A stretch of 29,096 nt of DNA from Lachnospiraceae bacterium UBA7481 (GTDB lineage Bacteria; Bacillota; Clostridia; Lachnospirales; Lachnospiraceae): contig DLOP01000145.1 in NCBI GenBank assembly GCA_002478505.1, forward strand, positions 11,028 through 40,123, in the 5' to 3' direction. The number at the start of each line of letters is the position of its first letter. Position 1 is the stretch's first letter. The translations under genes were made by a program, and so were the position numbers. The notes below the pieces were generated by a model that was given only the letters and a program-made list of their open reading frames with translations, did not search any database and was not told the origin of the DNA. Positions 15,629-24,522 of this stretch are shown piece after piece.

Positions 15629-18600
15629 TTATTTGATTTCACTATGCAGCTGCTGCAGGGACTTAATCTCGCCATTCCCTTTCGTCTTTACATAGTGGAT
15701 ACCTTTTGCGGTTGCCCGTGCCGCTGCAATGGTGGTCATGTAAGGGATCTTGCCCTTGATGGCGGCTTTTCTTAAGTAGCTGTCATCATTGACGCTGTCC
15801 TTACCCACGGGAGAGTTGATGATCAGGTCGATCTCACCGTTGGTAATCGCATCCAGAACATTCGGACGACCTTCGTATAATTTCAAAATATGCTCCGCCT
15901 CGATTCCGGCTTCGCGGATTACTTCGCAGGTTGTACCTGTTGCAAGGATCTTAAATCCGTCTTCTGCAAACAGTTTTGCAATCTCGGCAATCTCTTTTTT
16001 ATCCTTACGGTTGACAGAGATAAGAACCGTACCCTCAAGCGGAAGCGGGGACTGCGCCGCTTCCTGAGCTTTATAAAATGCTTCTCCATAGTAGGTGGAA
16101 AGTCCCAGTACCTCGCCGGTGGAACGCATCTCCGGACCAAGTACCGGATCCACCTCCGGGAACATATTAAATGGAAATACAGCTTCTTTCACGCCATAAT
16201 AAGGAATGGTACGGTCTTTTAATGTCGGTACAGGTGATGGACGTCCGGTCAGCTCCGATGTGATGATTTCCGTTGCAAGAGGCACCATGCGGATATCGCA
16301 CACCTTGGATACCAGCGGAACCGTTCTGGACGCGCGGGGATTGGCTTCCAGAACATAGACCTTATCGTTCTCAATCGCATACTGCATATTCATCAGACCG
16401 CGGACATGCATTTCCTCTGCGATCTTTTTGGTGTATTCCTTAATGGTGGCGACGTTATCTTCGGAAATATGGACGGACGGGATGATGCATGCCGAGTCGC
16501 CGGAATGTACGCCTGCAAGTTCGATATGTTCCATAACTGCGGGAACAAACGCGTGCGTGCCGTCGCTGATGGCATCCGCCTCACATTCCAGTGCATGATT
16601 TAAGAATCGGTCAATTAAGATGGGTCTGTCGGGAGTGACGCCGACAGCCGCCGCCATGTATTCTTCCATGCTCTGGTCATCATAAACAACTTCCATGCCG
16701 CGTCCGCCAAGGACATAAGAGGGGCGCACCATAACAGGATAGCCGATCTTTTGGGCGATGGAGAGGGCTTCCTCCACGGTCGTTGCCATACCGGACTCCG
16801 GCATGGGGATGCCAAGTTTATCCATCATGGCGCGGAATTGATCCCGGTCTTCCGCCAGATCGATGACGGAAGGAGAAGTGCCCAAGATACGGACGCCGTT
16901 CTTTTCCAGATCGGAAGCTAAGTTCAGCGGCGTCTGTCCGCCGAACTGTGCAATTACGCCCAGCGGCTTTTCTTTGTGATAGATGCTAAGGACATCTTCC
17001 AGAGTAAGGGGCTCAAAATAGAGCTTATCTGAGGTATCATAGTCCGTGGATACGGTCTCCGGATTACAATTGACAATGATGGTTTCAAATCCAAGCTTTT
17101 TCAAAGCCAGGGCGGCGTGGACACAGCAGTAGTCAAACTCAATCCCCTGACCGATGCGGTTGGGCCCGCCGCCGAGGATCATGATCTTCTTTGTATTTTC
17201 ATTGACCGGATTTTTGTCCGGTGCATTGTAGGTAGAATAATAATAAGCGCTTGCCTTCGTGCCGCTGACATGGATGCCTTCCCATGCCTCCTCTACGCCA
17301 AGGGAAATGCGTTTATTACGGATCTCATCCTCGGAAACTGCAAGGATCTTGCTTAGGTATAGATCGGAAAAACCGTCTTTCTTCGCCTGGATCAGCAGAT
17401 CGTCCGTAGGAAGAGAACCGCGGAAGGTAAGGAGTGTTTCTTCTTCGTCTACCAGTTCCTTCATCTGTTCAATAAAATAATGTTTTACTTTGGTCAGCTG
17501 ATAGATTTCTTCAATAGAAGCTCCATGACGCAATGCTTCATACATGATGAAATGGCGGTCGCTGGATGGGTAGATCAGTAGTTTTAATAGCTGCTCTTTG
17601 TCCATATCATGGTAGTTTTTGGCGTAACCAAGACCGGAACGCCCGTTTTCCAAGCTTCGGATGGATTTCTGGAAGGCTTCCTTATAAGTCTTGCCGATGC
17701 TCATTACTTCGCCGACAGCGCGCATCTGCGTGCCCAGTTTATCTTCCACTCCTTTGAATTTTTCAAATGCCCAGCGCGCAAATTTGATCACGACATAATC
17801 CCCGCCCGGCACATACCGGTCAAGGGTGCCGTATTTACCACAGGGGATATCCTTTAAGGTAAGACCGCAGGCAAGCATCGCGGAAATCAATGCGATGGGG
17901 AATCCTGTTGCTTTGGATGCCAGTGCGGAAGAACGGGAAGTCCGGGGATTGATCTCAATGACGATGATCCGGTCGCTGACAGGATCATGCGCAAACTGTA
18001 CATTAGTTCCTCCCACAACTTCTATGGATTCAACAATACGGTAAGCCTGCTCCTGCATACGTTTCTGGCATTCTTCAGAGATGGTCAGCATAGGAGCGGA
18101 GCAGAAGGAGTCGCCGGTATGTACGCCGATGGGATCGATATTTTCGATAAAGCAGACCGTGATCATATTATTGTCTGCGTCACGGACGATCTCAAGCTCT
18201 AATTCTTCCCAGCCAAGGACGGATTCTTCTACAAGGACCTGTCCCACAAGGCTGGCTTGCAGTCCTCTGGCACAGACGGTTTTTAATTCCTCTTTATTAT
18301 AGACCAGACCGCCGCCGGCGCCGCCCATCGTATAAGCAGGACGCAGGACCACAGGGTAACCGAGGGTTTCCGCGATATTCAGCGCCTCTTCCACACTGTA
18401 GGCAACGTCGCTTCGTGCCATTTCCACGCCGATGGCGTTCATTGCCTTTTTAAATTCGATCCGGTCTTCACCGCGTTCAATGGCATCGATCTGGACGCCG
18501 ATGACCTTGACCTGATATTGCTCCAGAATACCTTTCGAGGCGAGTTCTGAACAAAGATTAAGTCCTGACTGTCCGCCAAGGTTGGGGAGAACAGCATCAG

Positions 18601-18847
18601 GACGTTCCTTTGCGATGATCTGTGTAAGTCTTTCGACATTTAACGGTTCAATATAAGTAACATCGGCAATCTCGGGATCGGTCATGATCGTTGCGGGATT
18701 GGAGTTAACAAGGACAATCTCATAACCGAGACTGCGAAGGGCTTTGCAGGCCTGTGTGCCGGAATAGTCAAACTCGCATGCCTGTCCGATGATGATGGGG
18801 CCGGAGCCGATAATAAGGATCTTGTTGATATCAGTACGCTTTGGCAT
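15629..18847 (-). CDS. carB: Carbamoyl-phosphate synthase large subunit
   Basis: CarB makes carbamoyl phosphate for pyrimidine and arginine synthesis from bicarbonate, ATP and ammonia supplied by CarA. The 1,072-residue protein starts MPKRTDINKILIIGSGP. Two homologous halves are visible: ILIIGSGPIIIGQACEFDYS near the start and IMILGGGPNRIGQGIEFDY near residue 550, each followed by an ATP-grasp domain (VLRPAYTMGGAGGG and VMRPSYVLGGRGME). The C-terminal MGS-like regulatory domain follows (KILATGTTCEVIREAGIE, DLIINSPVGKDS). The ATG at 18847 with AGGAGG 7 bases upstream is preferred to an ATG 51 bases earlier. carA is not adjacent here, which is unusual because carAB are commonly together. Confidence 0.95.
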   Translation of the reverse strand: MPKRTDINKILIIGSGPIIIGQACEFDYSGTQACKALRSLGYEIVLVNSNPATIMTDPEIADVTYIEPLNVERLTQIIAKERPDAVLPNLGGQSGLNLCSELASKGILEQYQVKVIGVQIDAIERGEDRIEFKKAMNAIGVEMARSDVAYSVEEALNIAETLGYPVVLRPAYTMGGAGGGLVYNKEELKTVCARGLQASLVGQVLVEESVLGWEELELEIVRDADNNMITVCFIENIDPIGVHTGDSFCSAPMLTISEECQKRMQEQAYRIVESIEVVGGTNVQFAHDPVSDRIIVIEINPRTSRSSALASKATGFPIALISAMLACGLTLKDIPCGKYGTLDRYVPGGDYVVIKFARWAFEKFKGVEDKLGTQMRAVGEVMSIGKTYKEAFQKSIRSLENGRSGLGYAKNYHDMDKEQLLKLLIYPSSDRHFIMYEALRHGASIEEIYQLTKVKHYFIEQMKELVDEEETLLTFRGSLPTDDLLIQAKKDGFSDLYLSKILAVSEDEIRNKRISLGVEEAWEGIHVSGTKASAYYYSTYNAPDKNPVNENTKKIMILGGGPNRIGQGIEFDYCCVHAALALKKLGFETIIVNCNPETVSTDYDTSDKLYFEPLTLEDVLSIYHKEKPLGVIAQFGGQTPLNLASDLEKNGVRILGTSPSVIDLAEDRDQFRAMMDKLGIPMPESGMATTVEEALSIAQKIGYPVMVRPSYVLGGRGMEVVYDDQSMEEYMAAAVGVTPDRPILIDRFLNHALECEADAISDGTHAFVPAVMEHIELAGVHSGDSACIIPSVHISEDNVATIKEYTKKIAEEMHVRGLMNMQYAIENDKVYVLEANPRASRTVPLVSKVCDIRMVPLATEIITSELTGRPSPVPTLKDRTIPYYGVKEAVFPFNMFPEVDPVLGPEMRSTGEVLGLSTYYGEAFYKAQEAAQSPLPLEGTVLISVNRKDKKEIAEIAKLFAEDGFKILATGTTCEVIREAGIEAEHILKLYEGRPNVLDAITNGEIDLIINSPVGKDSVNDDSYLRKAAIKGKIPYMTTIAAARATAKGIHYVKTKGNGEIKSLQQLHSEIK

Positions 18848-18901
18848 AATACTCCTCCTAGATATAGTAGTTCGTTTTGTTCCACAATGATTTCTCAATA
18901 C

Positions 18902-18930
18902 ATTATATAGTAGTTGATGGAAAATGAAAA
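18902..18930 (-). promoter_or_regulatory. Candidate carB promoter
   Basis: On the minus strand TATAAT (18907-18902) lies 17 bases after TTTTCA (18930-18925). The -10 is perfect and the -35 matches 4 of 6. I see no terminator/antiterminator pair of the PyrR type in the leader. Confidence 0.45.
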
Positions 18931-19101
18931 GAGAAAAATATAGATTATTTAAAAAAAATTTATCCGCTTTCTTTGTTGAAATTTAAGTTTATTTAGTGGT
19001 AAAAAAAGTAAAGATATGTTACACTTAAAAAGAATGGGCAGATAAGAGGGATCATATCGCGTCCAAAAGAAAAGTGAAGCATATGACAAGGGGTTACAGA
19101 C

Positions 19102-22100
19102 ATGAAGGAAAAAAAGCTGATCGGATTATGTATTGCAAAAATCAAGGTGGAAGAGTATTGGCAGAAGCTGAAGGCGATCCATGAAAAAGTGAGGTCAAGG
19201 GGATACCGTCTTTTGACGTATTACATAGATGATATTGATTTTGAAAGAAGGAAAGATATTTTGGAAAAGGATATGTTTCCTGTAATTTCTAATCTTACGC
19301 GGCCGGAGCATCTGGATGCGCTGTTTATTGACGCAGGAGGTATCGAGGTGCAGGATGTGCTGGATATCATTGCAGGACAGGCAGTAGAGGCGGGCGTTCC
19401 GACTTTTGTATGGAACGGCAGCGCAAAAGGGGCGGTGGAGCTTAATTTTGTCATGGAACATTCCGTCAAAAAATCGCTTCTTTTTTTCAAGGAGAAATAT
19501 GGATATGAAAGCGTTACTTATGTGTCCGGAAGGAAAGACGAGGGATTAATAGGCTCATATTACCGTAATCATCTTTTGGAACAGGGAATCAGCGGCGGGA
19601 AGATCATGCATATGCCGATGCGGGAGTTAAAAAAAGCTCTCCCTTCATTATCCGGGGAGGAAATTTCGGACGTATATTTCTGTGAAAATGAAAATGTTGC
19701 GAATTATGTATGCCACCAATTGCGCAGAAACGGTTATCAGGTGCCTGATGATGTGCAGGTTGCCTGTTGCGGTGAGGCTTCCCGTGCGCAGACAATAGGA
19801 CTAAACTTTACGGTTTGCTTTATTGATTATATGGAGTTTATAGACGGAATATTGGATGCGCTGGAGAAGACGGGCGGGGATGCTTTAGATGAAAGAAGAT
19901 TACAGGAGGAGATGTCGGTCGATGATATTGTCATATGCAGGGCTATGGAATATACGACGGGCGCAGCGCTTCTGACGATCAACAATCTATACCAGAACCT
20001 GTATGACAGCATGATTCATGAACAGAGTCTTTACGGACTGACGGATAATCTTTTAAAATCCAATGGGATCAAGGAGATCGCGGATGTATTCTCCGAATAT
20101 ATGCTGCGGGATTCTGTATTCTGTGTTAAGGATTCGTTTATGCAGGATATTTTTTTGGAAGGCAGGGAAGACCGCTGGCCGAGAACAGGAGAAAAATATT
20201 TTATTCTTGCGGATTCAAGAGCGCAGTCCGCTCAGTGGTCTACTTTTTTTCTGGGAGAGCCGATTCCGGGATTGGAGAAGGATATCAACAGAGGGATACC
20301 GCTGATCATAACGCCGGTTCGGTATCGTCATCAGCATTTCGGGTATGTGATCCTATGTGCGGAAGATTATGATAATGAATATTATAAGATCGACAGGATC
20401 GTTCATAATTTTGGACGGGTTCTGGCGCGATACAGGGTGGAAAAACGACTGATATTTGCTAATAATATGCTGGTCAATGCCAATGAAAATATGAAAAAGA
20501 TGCAGCACGGCGATATTCTGACGGGTATGCTTAATGCCGAGGGATTCCGCTATGAACTGACGCAGCTGGTGGACTACTGCAGGAGTCAGGATCAGGAATT
20601 ACTGATAGGATGTCTTGATATCGACAGACTGAGCAATATTAATGACGTATATGGACATTCGGAAGGAGACCATGCGATCAAAGCGGTAGCGCAGATCCTG
20701 CAGCAGGGAGTATCGGACAAGGCGGTCTGCGCGCGTCTTGGAACGGATGAATTTGTAATTGCCAGTTATGCAGCCGCTGACGGGGAAAGCGTTGCAATGC
20801 ATCTTGTTGAAAAGATCCACGCACATCTTGGCGAATATAACAGGATCTCCGGAAAGGAATATACGATCGAATTAAATTATGGCTACATCAGTGTAAAGCC
20901 GGAGCAGATCACCAATGAAATGGATCTTCTGGATGAAGTGTTTTCCAAGAAAAATGTGCAGAAGAACAGCAGACGTAATCCTGACAGGAAGGACAGCGTC
21001 ATACCGCAGGAGGAATACAGCAGGGAAGATCATGAGACAGTCAAAGATATCATGGATAGAAATCTGTTCTTATATGCGTTTCAGCCGATCGTCAGCGCAA
21101 GGACAGGTGAGATCTATGCTTATGAGGCATTGATGAGATCGCCGAAAGAAAGACCGATATCTCCATTGACGATCCTAAAATATGCGACGATGGAGAAGCG
21201 ATTGTATCATATAGAATATGCCACATTGAACAATGTTTTTAAACTGGTTCACCAGAATCAGGAAATTCTGAAAGGAAAGAAGATCTTTGTCAACAGCATA
21301 CCGGGGTATTTTCTAAAAGAGGGTGACTTTGATAAATTAAAGCATAAGTATAAAGATATTTTTGATAATGTCGTCATTGAAATAACGGAGCAGACAGAGT
21401 CGGATGACGGTGAGATCGGAATTCTGCTGGGCAGGAGCGACAGTAATGGATTTGAGGTGGCGATCGATGATTTTGGCACCGGTTATTCCAATACGGTCAA
21501 TCTTTTGAAGTATCTGCCGAACTATGTTAAGATCGACCGTATGCTGATCAGCGATATCCATCAGGAACCAAAGAAACAGCATTTTGTCAAGAATATCATA
21601 GAATTTGCCCATGACAATGGATTTATGGCTTTGGCGGAGGGTGTGGAGACATTAGATGAGCTCAAAGCGCTGATCAGGATGGACGTTGACCTGATCCAGG
21701 GATTTTATACGGCCCGTCCTGCCTTTGAGATTGCAGGACAGATCAGCGAATCCTGTCGGGCGGAGATCATACAGGCCAATCAGGAGCGTTATGAGACGCT
21801 TCGGAAGAGAGTATATCTTGCGGCCACAGATCCCGTGCTGAACCTGATGCAGCTTGCATTGAAGAATTATACAGGTATTGTTGTGGCGGAACCGGAGGTG
21901 AAGATCGTCGGCAATCCGGATTTCGTGGCAAGCGTTGCGATCAAGATCAAGGAAAATACCCATTGCCGCCTGACGATTGCGGATGTCAGGCTGCGAAGCG
22001 GCGACGGTTCGCCGTGTATTGATGTGGGAGAAGGGGCAACGTTGACGCTTGTGACAGAGAACGGTAACGAATTGCTGGAAGGCGGTATCCGGGTGCCGGA

Positions 22101-22830
22101 AAGCGCCAGCCTGATTCTGGAAGGGACAGGCACACTGGAAATATGTTCTAACAGAACCAGTTTTTACGGCATTGGCAATGATGAAAATAGCGCCTGCGGT
22201 CAGATTGAAAACCGTATGTCAGGCACGATCAGGATCAACTGCAACAGCAATATCGCCATCGGTATCGGCGGAAAGACGGCAAAGGCGCTGCTGATCCATG
22301 CGGGTAAGATCATTCTGGATATGAATGCAGGCAAAGGGATCGGTATCGGCGTGCTGGAAGATGAGACTCCAATAGAACTGAAGGAGTGTAATTTTGCAGC
22401 CAATATTGCATTTACAAAAGGCGCTGTTGTCGGCTCTTGGAAGGGTCCGCAGAATTTCATGGCTGACAGCGTCGGTATAGAGGTTCATGGAACAGGGAAT
22501 GAACTTGTAGGATTTGGTACGCTTGGCAGCGGTACGGGAAATATGGAAGTTAAAAACGCAGGGATATCCATTACGCTTAGCGGAAAGAAATGTCTGCTGA
22601 TTGGTAACCAGGGAGGCGGTATAAAGATAACTTCAAAATATACCAAGTTTACCCTGCAGGCAGACGGAAGGGAATGTCTGGGAATTGGTTCATTCGAGGA
22701 AGATGCGGCTGTGGATCTGGAGAGTATCAAAATAGAGGCGTTGATTAGATGTAAGACACCCGTATTTTTAGGAATCGACACTGAAAATTCCAGGAAGGAA
22801 GATGTTATGGAGGTATTTTCTATCGAATAA
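19102..22830 (+). CDS. PBP1-like sensor / GGDEF / EAL / beta-helix-like protein (c-di-GMP turnover)
   Basis: A 1,242-residue cytosolic protein with no membrane helix. Residues 5-255 resemble the LacI/periplasmic-binding sensor fold without a DNA-binding helix (KKLIGLCIAKI, ALFIDAGG, DVYFCENENVANYVCHQLRRNGYQVPDDVQV). A linker or GAF-like region follows (about 290-460). The GGDEF domain (about 470-620) has GTDEF (547-551). The EAL domain (about 650-880) keeps E675 (EAL), N731, E760/E763 (EITE), D789 and D790 (DDFGTGYSN), K810, E846 (AEGVET) and Q866, so c-di-GMP phosphodiesterase activity is likely. Residues 905-1242 are rich in short Gly/Ile strand repeats (GIGIGVL, GIGG, ECLGIG), resembling a right-handed beta-helix. 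The GTDEF loop may be a GTP-sensing or weak cyclase site. AAGGGG precedes the ATG. It is divergent from carB and ends in a single-gene unit. Confidence 0.9.
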   Translation: MKEKKLIGLCIAKIKVEEYWQKLKAIHEKVRSRGYRLLTYYIDDIDFERRKDILEKDMFPVISNLTRPEHLDALFIDAGGIEVQDVLDIIAGQAVEAGVPTFVWNGSAKGAVELNFVMEHSVKKSLLFFKEKYGYESVTYVSGRKDEGLIGSYYRNHLLEQGISGGKIMHMPMRELKKALPSLSGEEISDVYFCENENVANYVCHQLRRNGYQVPDDVQVACCGEASRAQTIGLNFTVCFIDYMEFIDGILDALEKTGGDALDERRLQEEMSVDDIVICRAMEYTTGAALLTINNLYQNLYDSMIHEQSLYGLTDNLLKSNGIKEIADVFSEYMLRDSVFCVKDSFMQDIFLEGREDRWPRTGEKYFILADSRAQSAQWSTFFLGEPIPGLEKDINRGIPLIITPVRYRHQHFGYVILCAEDYDNEYYKIDRIVHNFGRVLARYRVEKRLIFANNMLVNANENMKKMQHGDILTGMLNAEGFRYELTQLVDYCRSQDQELLIGCLDIDRLSNINDVYGHSEGDHAIKAVAQILQQGVSDKAVCARLGTDEFVIASYAAADGESVAMHLVEKIHAHLGEYNRISGKEYTIELNYGYISVKPEQITNEMDLLDEVFSKKNVQKNSRRNPDRKDSVIPQEEYSREDHETVKDIMDRNLFLYAFQPIVSARTGEIYAYEALMRSPKERPISPLTILKYATMEKRLYHIEYATLNNVFKLVHQNQEILKGKKIFVNSIPGYFLKEGDFDKLKHKYKDIFDNVVIEITEQTESDDGEIGILLGRSDSNGFEVAIDDFGTGYSNTVNLLKYLPNYVKIDRMLISDIHQEPKKQHFVKNIIEFAHDNGFMALAEGVETLDELKALIRMDVDLIQGFYTARPAFEIAGQISESCRAEIIQANQERYETLRKRVYLAATDPVLNLMQLALKNYTGIVVAEPEVKIVGNPDFVASVAIKIKENTHCRLTIADVRLRSGDGSPCIDVGEGATLTLVTENGNELLEGGIRVPESASLILEGTGTLEICSNRTSFYGIGNDENSACGQIENRMSGTIRINCNSNIAIGIGGKTAKALLIHAGKIILDMNAGKGIGIGVLEDETPIELKECNFAANIAFTKGAVVGSWKGPQNFMADSVGIEVHGTGNELVGFGTLGSGTGNMEVKNAGISITLSGKKCLLIGNQGGGIKITSKYTKFTLQADGRECLGIGSFEEDAAVDLESIKIEALIRCKTPVFLGIDTENSRKEDVMEVFSIE

Positions 22831-22906
22831 AATATTATAGTACATCTGATTAAAATAATTCCCTAAAAAGCCGTAAATATTAATGCATGGAAAGGTAGTG
22901 GCAGAT

Positions 22907-23476
22907 GTGAATTTTTTTCTTGAATTTATAAAACATCCTAGGAAAATAGGCGCTGTAGCGCCCAGCGGAAAAGCACTTGCGAAAAAAATGATGCAGCCCA
23001 TTGATTTTGATTTGGCAGAAGTCATAGTTGAATACGGTCCCGGAACCGGGGTCTTTACGAAGGAGCTTATCGCCAGACGGAAAAAAAATACCACATTAAT
23101 ACTTGTAGAGCAGAACAAAATGTTTTGTCGCGAATTATTGAGAAAATTTACCGGTGAGCCCAATTTTCACATAATACATGGAAATGCAGAAAAAATAAAA
23201 AAATATCTTAATAAATACGGTCTTTCCGAGGCGGATTATATAGTTTCAGGTCTGCCGTTTACATCCTTGCCTGCGGAGGCTTCTGATCGTATACTTAAGG
23301 CGGCGGGAGCGGCGATAGGTCAAAATGGTAGTTTCATAACCTTTCAGTACAGCCTTGTAAAAAAGAAATTTTTTGAGGAATATTTCGATATTTCATACTG
23401 CCTTAGGGAGATAAAAAACCTTCCGCCTGCCTATGTATTTGTTATGAAAAATCGTCCGGAGAATCATGATAAATGA
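22907..23476 (+). CDS. PmtA-like SAM-dependent methyltransferase
   Basis: A 189-residue class I methyltransferase. The family opening is FFLEFIKHPRKIGAVAPSG, followed by SAM-binding motif I VEYGPGTGVFT, an acidic motif II in LILVEQNKMF, a GNA loop, and motif IV GLPFTSLP. This order resembles phospholipid N-methyltransferases (PmtA) and the related rRNA adenine dimethylase family. The GTG at 22907 is chosen because GGAAAGG lies 11 bases upstream; an in-frame ATG at 22883 has no such site. The gene overlaps the next by 4 bases (ATGA), so the products probably act together, perhaps on membrane lipids (inference). AT content and A/T-ending codons are higher than in neighbouring genes. Confidence 0.8.
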   Translation: MNFFLEFIKHPRKIGAVAPSGKALAKKMMQPIDFDLAEVIVEYGPGTGVFTKELIARRKKNTTLILVEQNKMFCRELLRKFTGEPNFHIIHGNAEKIKKYLNKYGLSEADYIVSGLPFTSLPAEASDRILKAAGAAIGQNGSFITFQYSLVKKKFFEEYFDISYCLREIKNLPPAYVFVMKNRPENHDK

Positions 23477-24510
23477 AAAACATCAAAAAATATATATTTG
23501 ATATTATACTGCTTGTGGTAATTTTTTTCCTGACATACAGACTGATGTTTCGTGGTCAGGATGTTTCCGAAATAATCGCGGACCTGCTTAACGCGTCGGG
23601 AAAATGGATTTTGGCAGGGGCGGTACTGGCGATAGTTTATGTCTGCTGCGAAGGCTTTGTTATATGCTATATGCTGCACATATTGAAACAAAAAACGACA
23701 GTTTTATCCTGTCTTAAATATGCGTTTGTTGGCTTTTTCTACAGCTATATAACTCCTTCCGCTTCCGGGGGACAGCCCGCGCAGATGTACTATATGAGCA
23801 AAGACAGTATAAACACGGGTTATTCTGCGTTGATCATGCTGCTTATCACCATCGCGTATAAATCGATACTTATGATGATTGGCGCGATATTTTTTATTTT
23901 TAAATATAGCTTTTTAAAGATTCATACAAGCCGAATTTACGGACTAATAATATTTGGAGTATTTCTTAATAGCGCGTTTATTACTCTGCTTGTGCTTTTG
24001 CTTAGGAAACCTGAATTTATGCGGAGAACGGGGCTGAATATTGTCGGCTTTTTTTGCAAAAAAAGATTTATAAAGAACGAAAAATACGAAAAAATCAAGA
24101 ATAAAATAAATGCAATCTGCGACAATTACAGTATGGGCGCTGAATATATCAAAAAGAACCCCAAACCGGTAATTATTGTGTTTTTGATAACTGCGGCAGA
24201 GAGGATATTTTTGCTTGCGGTGACCTGGACGATATACCGTTCCTTTGGACTTGACGGCTCGTCATTTTTGGATATTATTGCCATTCAGTCCATGATAGGC
24301 ATTGCGGTGGAAATGCTTCCTCTGCCTGGCGCGGCAGGAATTACCGAAAGCTGTTTCCTGCGTGTTTTCAAAAATATTTTTACCAATGATTTGGTAAGAC
24401 CTGCGCTTCTTGTGTCAAGGGGACTGAGCTTTTATCTGATTTTGATCATTGGCGCGGTGGTGACGTTTGGTGCTCATATAAGTGTTTTGCGGAGGAAAAA
24501 AAGCGAATAA
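23473..24510 (+). CDS. Lysylphosphatidylglycerol synthase transmembrane-domain (flippase) family protein
   Basis: A 345-residue polytopic membrane protein with about eight helices, matching the UPF0104/MprF N-terminal flippase domain. Recognisable segments are GFFYSYITPSASGGQPAQMYYM (about 91-112) and EMLPLPGAAGITESCFLRVF (about 281-300), both conserved in the family. It lacks the MprF aminoacyl-transferase domain. It is translationally coupled to the PmtA-like gene. A role in moving a modified or glycosylated lipid across the membrane is plausible. Like its partner it is more AT-rich than flanking genes, which suggests acquisition as a pair. Confidence 0.88.
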   Translation: MKNIKKYIFDIILLVVIFFLTYRLMFRGQDVSEIIADLLNASGKWILAGAVLAIVYVCCEGFVICYMLHILKQKTTVLSCLKYAFVGFFYSYITPSASGGQPAQMYYMSKDSINTGYSALIMLLITIAYKSILMMIGAIFFIFKYSFLKIHTSRIYGLIIFGVFLNSAFITLLVLLLRKPEFMRRTGLNIVGFFCKKRFIKNEKYEKIKNKINAICDNYSMGAEYIKKNPKPVIIVFLITAAERIFLLAVTWTIYRSFGLDGSSFLDIIAIQSMIGIAVEMLPLPGAAGITESCFLRVFKNIFTNDLVRPALLVSRGLSFYLILIIGAVVTFGAHISVLRRKKSE

Positions 24511-24522
24511 GGGGGATACGGT

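Noticed and set aside
15789..18302. Many open frames on the plus strand and in other minus frames across carB
   Set aside because: They are shadows of the long carB coding frame and match no protein family.
18848..19101. Pyrimidine-responsive attenuator (PyrR type) or riboswitch between carB and the GGDEF gene
   Set aside because: No terminator/antiterminator pair or conserved loop could be found in the short carB leader.
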